Position numbers and translations under genes: made by a program | The notes under the pieces: model-generated | Seen by the model: only the letters and a program-made list of their open reading frames with translations | Databases searched by the model: none | Told to the model about the DNA's origin: nothing | NCBI GenBank assembly: GCA_947179485.1 | Contig: OX359245.1 | Span: forward strand, 4,879,001-4,943,000 | Origin: Allacma fusca | Lineage: Eukaryota > Arthropoda > Collembola > Symphypleona > Sminthuridae | Direction of reading: 5' to 3' | Length of the DNA: 64,000 bases | In this document: positions 57,101 through 64,000 of the stretch, in pieces | Layout of the letters: every line of letters begins with the position of its first letter | Position numbering within the stretch: the stretch's first letter is position 1

Positions 57101-60100
57101 TGGTGAAATCTACGATGCCTGCAAGTTTTTATTTGTGGCCATGAAGGATTTTATGCAACATGCAGATTTTAAGTAAATATTTACACATCCAATTGAACAT
57201 GGCCCACTTATTAGAATGTGTAAAGCTATAACTACGCGTTCTAAATACAATGTTTATTCAATTTTCAGGCCTTTTGAAAAGCAAATGAACTCAAAAAAAA
57301 TGTATTTGACATTCTTTAAAAAGCTACTGGACATCAATTTAGATGAGTCAATGGAAGGACCTGATGCAGACCCTGTCATTGAAGATGCAGCTGTAATTGA
57401 GTCCGATCAGTGCAAAGCCAAGAGACATTACATTAAGTACATGGAGGTAATAAGTAATAATATATAGGTATTTTTATGCTACTTCCTCATTCTAATGATC
57501 AAATGATCATGCAAATTTTAGAGGGTATTTACATATTGCTATTGTAGTTATGTTTTCTATATTGTTTATTTTCTGTATTGGCAGAGTTGTCATTCTCTAA
57601 GCACTGTAATGGAATCTGCCCTCCCGAGCATGACAATCTTGCTGGAGCTAGGAACAGCAGCGGACAAAGCAGAGGTTATAGAGTGTTTCGCAGTATTGAC
57701 AGAGTCTGGGTATTCTCTTAGTGAAAGGGTAACTGGGGGAATAATTGAAGCTGTGGCTCAAATGGATGCTGGCAGCAGAAAAGATTTAATGGATTCTGTC
57801 TGGAGGATTTTTCTCAAAGGCTGTACTACGTAATGTTTCTGTTTTTTTTTAAATTGCATATAAAGTAACAATTATTTTTGCAGTAACTCAAAAAAGCGGA
57901 AAATATTTCAATTAACTAAAAATTGGTCCTTTTTTTGTTTTTAGTGAGAATGAAACGATTGGACGAATCTTTGAGATTCTTGAAAATCTGTCCACATCAC
58001 AGCGCGAGCACATGGGCACCCTTGTCCATGAAATGGTTCGGAGCAAAACAATCGGCCAAGAGCATTTCCAGGTTTAAAATGTTTTATTTTAGTTTTAAAA
58101 TTTTAAATCCAAAGAACTAACCTTTGGTATTCTTTGATCACTTTAATCACTTGAAAATCTTGATCACAAAATAACTTAATCTTAATTTAATTTACAGTAG
58201 TTAACAAAACAATAATTAGTTTGATTTATTGTAATGTAGATCCTGTGGGATGCTTACGGGCAAACGAACCCTGCTTGGACGTCGAAAGTAGCCAAGCATG
58301 CTGCATTTGTTTTAGGAATTGTTGGAAGGTTTTTAAGTTTTGTTTTGACCATACTTTTGGCTTTTGATAACCGAATAGTCAGCTGTTTTAATTTCAGTAG
58401 ATTGTCCATTAAACTTTCTGAAGTATCAACTCATTGTAGTTTAAATATATTGTAGGACACATCCGTCAGTTATAACTTCCAACATAACATACCTTATTGA
58501 TGTTGGTTTGGGACCCAAGGGTATGGAGGATTTTCATTTAGCTCAGAATACTTGCGAGGCTTTGATGTTACTATGTCCCAAACCCCCAAAGAACCCAGAT
58601 GATGATACTGACACTCCACCGTCAGTTCGGTAATAAGCGTAAATACATCTTAAAAAATAAGTTTGTAAACTGATTGCCATATAATCATATAAATATGCTT
58701 GGATTACATGTTCAGCAATGCAATTTCTTCGTTTGTAGCTTCCCTTCTAGTCATTCTTTTTACGAGAATTTGTCAGGGATTATCCTGTTTGGCCTTTCTA
58801 AGCAAGGGAATATTGCTACCGATACCGCCTTCCAGAAGACGAGTGAGCTCATAATGCATTTGATTTATCGAACATGTATGGATCCCAAGAAGATTGTTTT
58901 GGAGTTACTGGAAAGTATGCATAAAACCGTCTTTGGAAGTGAGAAAGACAATTCGGAAGTTAAAAACACTGAGCGAGTGCTTTGCAGGTGTGAAATATCA
59001 ATAAAGGTTTCCCAACTGTAGTTATAAGTTTGTACTTATCTATTAAAAAATTTAGTATACACTCTAATAATTTTATGACTACGCATAAGTTTTTGTCAGT
59101 GAAATCTAATTTATATGAAATTAAAAGTGTAATGTTAATTGTTATGGTGTTTCGCAATGACTATTTTCAATATTTTTAATCTTTTGCTAAAATAGCTTCT
59201 TTGAATACCAGGTATCTCAATTTCGTGACTGGTGTCCTAGCTGCACACGTTTTTTACTACGAGAACGTAGTGCTGTCAGAGGTCAAGCGTCGGAAAAAAC
59301 AATTAGGAAATAGGGGGCCCAAATCTAACACCAAGAAGAGTAAAGCTAATGTGTCAAAGGCTAACAAGTCAACTGTTAGTGCGCGATCTAGAAATGCTAC
59401 TCTGAACTCCACAGCAGCTTCCGTCTCGTCGCAATCTTCAGTTGCTTCAACGCCTAATAGTTCAGAGGTAAAGATTTTATCTACTACTACTTTTGCATGA
59501 CATTTCAACTGTTTGTGTTAATTTAGCTTCTTTTTACGTACCACTTTTAAATATTTGGGTTTGAACATTTGCATTTGCATATACATGTTTTTTGTTTGAA
59601 TAAATTAATATCATTTTATTTGTTTTAGATAAATGAAATGGATGTTATTATTGGAAACATTGGATACGATGCAGAGTTGGAAACTATTCGTTCATACTTG
59701 GAGAAAATTATTAATGAACCTGGAGCTTTTAGACAAATGAGGTATGCTTGTATTTTCTGTACTGAATGGATTATGAGATGTGAATTTGGAAGTTATGTGT
59801 ATATACAAAATGCTACACATTGATATAACGAATGTTTTGGATTGGATTTTACATGTAAATTACCTAATTTTAGGACCCATACCTTATTTGTGTGTTCGAG
59901 GCTGGAGAGTTTCAAGAGTTTGCAATTAAAAATTGCAGCGGTTCGTGCTTTGGCTAGGATAATGTCCATTAGTAGTATGTCTGTTGCAAGGAATGCTGAT
60001 GTAAGTATTTGTTTTAAATAATGTGCTACAAATAAAAGTTATATACAATAGTAGTTATGTACTGAAGAAACTTATTGTGAAAAACTGTAAATTAATTTTG

Positions 60101-62203
60101 GAATAATAATTAACTGTTTCTAATTCACTTATACGTAATCGTTCAAATGATGATGACATATGTTTACACATTTGGGGACTATGTTTTCAGGTCCTTTTAG
60201 GCCTTTGGACAATGGTTAAGAAGTCGGAAGTGCGCTGTGAACTGCTTCGAGCTGCCATTTTGCTGAATGTTCGCTATCCTAATCAGATGGAACGATGCAA
60301 TACTTGTTTGTTGGATGGGTACTTACAAGTTTAAGTTATTTCGTATTCTTTTCGTTTATTTACTAGCTTCAGGTTTCCTGACGTATTTTTATTGTTATTT
60401 AATATTACAATCTAAATATTTCATCATAATATGCAATTAGTTTGCAAGACCCTGATGACAATATCCGAATGGCCACGCTGGATTTCATTACATTTTTGGC
60501 TCTCAATGATTTGGTCAAGATTCGGGAGCAGCTCACTGATGTGGCGGCCTGCCTCACTGATCCTAATGTTGACGTTAGAGGTGAGGCCAAAATTATTGTG
60601 GTTGGCTACTATGAGATCATTGGTTTTAATGCACAAAAATAAGCCAACCATGAAAATTCATCCATTATCTATTGGTAATTTGTGGCAGGCTTTGAAGGAT
60701 TTTTTTAATTTTAGAAATGGCGAAGGATCTTTTGGAGCAGTGTGGGGAAAAGGACAACATGCTGAGTAACGCTCTTCCCGACATTCTCTCCAGGCTGTCC
60801 TGCAGGGAGGACATTAGCCAAGAATCCTTCCAACAGATTATGAAGTAAGTACAAATTGTTATTTCATTATTAATTAATGCTATTAAATATATGTTTATAA
60901 TATTCATTTGTAAATTATTAGTGTTTTAATTGTTTGATGCATTTTAATTATTATTAATTGATTTTCAAATTAAATGGCTGAATTTGATCTTGAAACCAAA
61001 ATACTTTAGTTATCGAAACTGACCTCTAAATAAAATTTTTAAATAATTTATAACTAGATGCAATAGATTATTAAATTAAATTTTATAATTGCCAGATTCT
61101 TATTGGAGCGTGTCAAAAAGGACAAATTACTACTGGGCTTTGTGGAAAAACTTATCCTGCGCTTCAGAGTGGCGACCAAAGGCAGACAATGTCAAGACGT
61201 GGCATTCTGTCTGAATCAGCTCTCCTTCAATGACAAGTCATTCAAAATCATAAAAGAAAATTTTATGGCCTATCAGGACAAGCTCGGTGATGAGTATGTT
61301 TTCGATGCCTTCAACACAATCATTGCTAACTTAAGGAAAACTGCCAAACCGGATTTTAAGGTTCGATACTTACAACCTTGACCCTAACAATACATACTTA
61401 ATACACATAACCTAGGTTAATGCGGCTTGATTTGCTGAAAATTATTGCTTTGATTTCATATTTCCGCTCCACAGCTCAAATTAGACGAGCTAGAAAAGGA
61501 CCTGGTTGTTGCCCGACACAAATGCCATGAAAAGGAGCGAATGGAAGAAGCAGCAGTACGTAAAGTAATAGCTGGAGCTCCTGCTGATAGTTCAGATTCT
61601 GACTTTGTTGAAGAAGAGATGGCGGAAGAAAATAATTCAGAAAAAGAAAACCAAGAATCAGCTGATGAAGAGGAAGCCTCTGAGAAAGAAGAAGAACTAA
61701 ATGAAGTTTCGGGAGAACGGATACCACAGCCACACCAGGAAAGTTCCAATGAAGAAGCTGCTCCAGTGGCTAAAAGTATAAATCGCTCCAAAAAATCGAA
61801 TACAGCCAAAAAGTCACCACGAAAAAATTTGCGTACATATAAAGCCGAGCCGGCATCGGATGATGCAGAGGAAGCCTGTGAGAAAGAACAAGAAGAAGAG
61901 GATTCAGAAGATTCAGAAACAATGTCACAGCCAGACCAAGAAAGTTCCGAAGAGGAAGCAGCATCAAAGGCTAAAAGTAAAGCTCATTCAAAAAAATCGA
62001 AACCAGCCAAAAAGTCTCCGCGGAAAAATGTACGTAGATATAAACCAGAGCCGGCATCGGATGATGACGAGGGTAAAGAAAGAAAGAAACCTGAGCCAAA
62101 GAAGAAGCAAACCCGCAGAAAAGCCCCTCCAAAAGGGAAACCTCAAGTTGAAAGTGACAACGAGGACCCTGAGGAACATGTATTCAGCAGTTCAGATGAG
62201 TAA
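54112..62203 (+). CDS. NCAPD2: Condensin complex subunit 1 (CAP-D2)
   Basis: HEAT-repeat subunit of condensin I, which compacts mitotic chromosomes. I trace 24 exons: 54112-54211, 54422-54559, 54729-54925, 55012-55154, 55421-55571, 55771-56019, 56142-56330, 56503-56673, 56811-56981, 57057-57172, 57269-57446, 57585-57829, 57946-58071, 58240-58328, 58456-58629, 58739-58987, 59212-59467, 59629-59741, 59874-60000, 60191-60318, 60441-60580, 60715-60844, 61096-61360 and 61475-62203. All keep phase except the 13th, which is one base short. With that base the product is 1,524 aa. Diagnostic C-terminal HEAT segments are LPDILSRLSCREDISQESF, FVEKLILRFR and FDAFNTIIANLRKTAKP. The last ~220 residues are acidic, with two near-repeats carrying KKSPRKN, a likely nuclear-localisation and regulatory tail. 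Confidence 0.88.
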
Positions 62204-62353
62204 CTTTATCAAATGAGCGTTATACTAACACATTTTTTGTTTGTATGTATTTTTGCACAATTAGTTCGACTATATTTAGGCGTGCCATTGTACGTGTGAG
62301 TAAAGTGTAAATAGAATGTTGTATGAAGTTTAATTTCAAGATTATTAATTAAT

Positions 62354-63615
62354 TTAGACATTGTGTACATTCTGGCTTATTTTGTACTCAACTCTGAAGT
62401 CAAGTCTGTCATCCTGTTTGATTTGACTCATTGTAATTTCCCGGAGTTGATTTTCATCTAGCCGGTAGTGCAAAGGATAATTTTCGATTAGTTGGATTTT
62501 CGTAGTCCTAACTGGAAACACGGGGGACATTAGGATCTGAGATTCGTTTTCCTACAATAGTTGTAGATATTGTTCATAATCAAAATAGTAATATTAACTT
62601 ATACTCTGACCTTAAGTAATGAAAATTTTAGCATCTAGGATTAATAATTGATTTCATGTAATTAATTGTATTTTGTACACATGGATTCTTCCACTTAATA
62701 TTGACAATGAAATCATCTACAACAAAACGCTACTTGTTTATTGCACTGATTGTATGTATTAATTACCTCGCCTTGAACTCCTTGAACTTTAATTTGAACT
62801 TGGTACTGCCTCGCAACATTTGCCCCTGCGAAGATCATCAGGAATAAGTACAAGTTTCCCTGTAGCATGAATGATCGCGTGTAGAACTCCTGATTTTCCA
62901 TTTTAATTAACATCCCTTTCCAAGTGTATTCTACGAAAAGAAGAAAATATAAATTATTTTTTATTACATTTATAATTTTAATCTACAATCGGATAAGCGT
63001 TTAAAATTCAAGTAGTCCATGATTTTCCATAAAGGTACCTCTGTCTTTGCCCACGTTCCGGAAAGAATGCCCAACATAGAACGCTTCACGCTGGATCCGG
63101 CAGTCCTCAATAAAATGTCGCTCTCTCATGTGTTCAGGATAGCTGTCAAAGCTTAAGGTTGAGAAGCATCCTCTTAACTGACAGCGGATTTCCCTATAAT
63201 TTGAATTAAAAGTAATTAATTAGTATTAAGCCATGAATTATAAATTGGGGTTGTAAACCTAAATTAGGAAGGTTTGTGAAAATATTTAAAATAAGTCAAC
63301 ATACCGAAATTCACACTGCAACACGTGTGACTGAAAAATTTGCCCCGGAACCAGTGTTTGACAACCCTGACTTCGGTACTCACACGGAAAATTGACTCTA
63401 GCAATAAGTTGCTCATGCAACCGATCCCTCAGCATTCGAAAAGGCTCCAGGCAAACCCAGCAAGTTTCCAATTGAATGCCACGCTGGTGCAAGCAAATCC
63501 CACAGATTGTCAAGTGACCTTTGGCACAGTTATAAATTGGTGGACTTGGAGTCTGGAAGCAAACACTACAAATGAACTTGTTTAGTATCCGCAGCATTTC
63601 GGCAGTTGCTTCCAT
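62354..63615 (-). CDS. SIAH-like RING E3 ubiquitin-protein ligase
   Basis: Four exons, 63305-63615, 63039-63193, 62767-62930 and 62354-62551, are consistent in phase and splice borders and give 275 aa from the ATG at 63615. An N-terminal RING is visible: CSVCF, CAKGH, CGIC and CWVC (about residues 16-53). It is followed by a SIAH-type zinc finger, FPCEYRSQGCQ...SHVLQCEFREIRC, and a C-terminal substrate-binding-like domain (EYTWKGMLIKMENQEFYTR, GNLYLFLMIF). SIAH proteins bind E2 enzymes via RING and mark targets for the proteasome. Length fits the family (~280 aa). It is more diverged than canonical SIAH1, like the lineage-expanded relatives seen in arthropods. It is tail-to-tail with NCAPD2, 150 bp apart. 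Confidence 0.78.
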
Positions 63616-64000
63616 CACCAGTACTCCAAAATGCAGACTACGAACAAATTTTAAGACGATAATACTAAAATATGAAAATGTATTTTCAGAAGTGAAAGGC
63701 TTATGACGCGTCATGCATGTAGACAACAATAATAAACTTCTGGGAAGGCTTTCCTATTTTTATTACATTTTTAAAATTCATCATTTCAAAGAGGTAAATG
63801 TAAATAGTAAAATAAAACTGCATTGTACATTTGATTGATATTTACTTGCTTACAAACTGAAAACTCCACAGAATTTTTTGTGTATATAGGTCAGAAATAT
63901 GTGATTGCTATTGAACGATAGAGAACCGGCTTGAAAACAGTAACAGTACTGCGGAGCTCATTCAAATGCGTGCAGGTTCATGTGAATCATTACTAGTTAC
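63616..64000. other. Upstream flank of the SIAH-like gene
   Basis: Presumed promoter and 5' UTR of the SIAH-like gene. The reading frame stays open 38 codons upstream of the chosen ATG, but the added residues do not resemble the family. Nothing else is seen. Confidence 0.35.

Noticed and set aside
61456-61809. Serine/leucine-rich minus-strand frames
   Set aside because: Antisense of the acidic CAP-D2 tail; codon bias of the glutamate-rich sense strand keeps them open.

Overview
The window is animal nuclear DNA. It is AT-rich, genes are split by many short introns with canonical GT/AG junctions, and a large share is transposon-derived. The recognisable genes are metazoan (condensin CAP-D2, NDUFAF1/CIA30, REXO4-like exonuclease, HSD17B12-like reductase, SIAH-like RING ligase, a 7-TM chemoreceptor-like protein). 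Chemoreceptor and SIAH-like genes next to microbial-type terpene synthase-like genes suggest an arthropod, most likely a springtail (Collembola). The lineage is inference.

Layout: (1) 0.65-3.8 kb, an HSD17B12-like gene on the minus strand. (2) 4-18 kb, a gene-poor block of transposons. It holds four elements flanked by perfect 8-bp duplications; one carries seven 54-bp tandem repeats, and another carries a 4.5-kb non-LTR retrotransposon with its own 17-bp duplication. (3) 18.3-24.8 kb, a terpene synthase-like gene cut in its coding sequence by a 5.3-kb CACTA/EnSpm-like transposon, which has 13-bp perfect inverted termini, a 2-bp duplication, a broken transposase and an apparently intact six-exon DUF4806 gene. 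(4) 25-33 kb, a dense field of small elements, including a perfect 38-bp-arm hairpin. (5) 33.6-34.8 kb, a second terpene synthase-like gene, uninterrupted but with the first aspartate of its metal-binding motif replaced. (6) 36.4-37.5 kb, a REXO4-like exonuclease, followed by a decayed acylaminoacyl-peptidase copy and a duplicate of the REXO4 3' end. (7) 41.5-42.7 kb, a partial transposon-derived gene. (8) 46.2-47.9 kb, the chemoreceptor-like gene. (9) 51.5-63.6 kb, the conserved block: NDUFAF1 (minus), NCAPD2 (plus, 24 exons) and a SIAH-like gene (minus).

The conserved genes do unrelated cellular jobs (complex I assembly, chromosome condensation, RNA processing, lipid reduction, ubiquitylation) and give no operon-like logic. 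The most informative material is the terpene synthase pair. One copy keeps all the metal-binding residues but is split by a transposon whose excision would restore the frame exactly. The other has an intact frame but an altered aspartate motif.

Exon coordinates were derived by hand from splice signals, reading-frame continuity and family resemblance; no alignment or database search was run.
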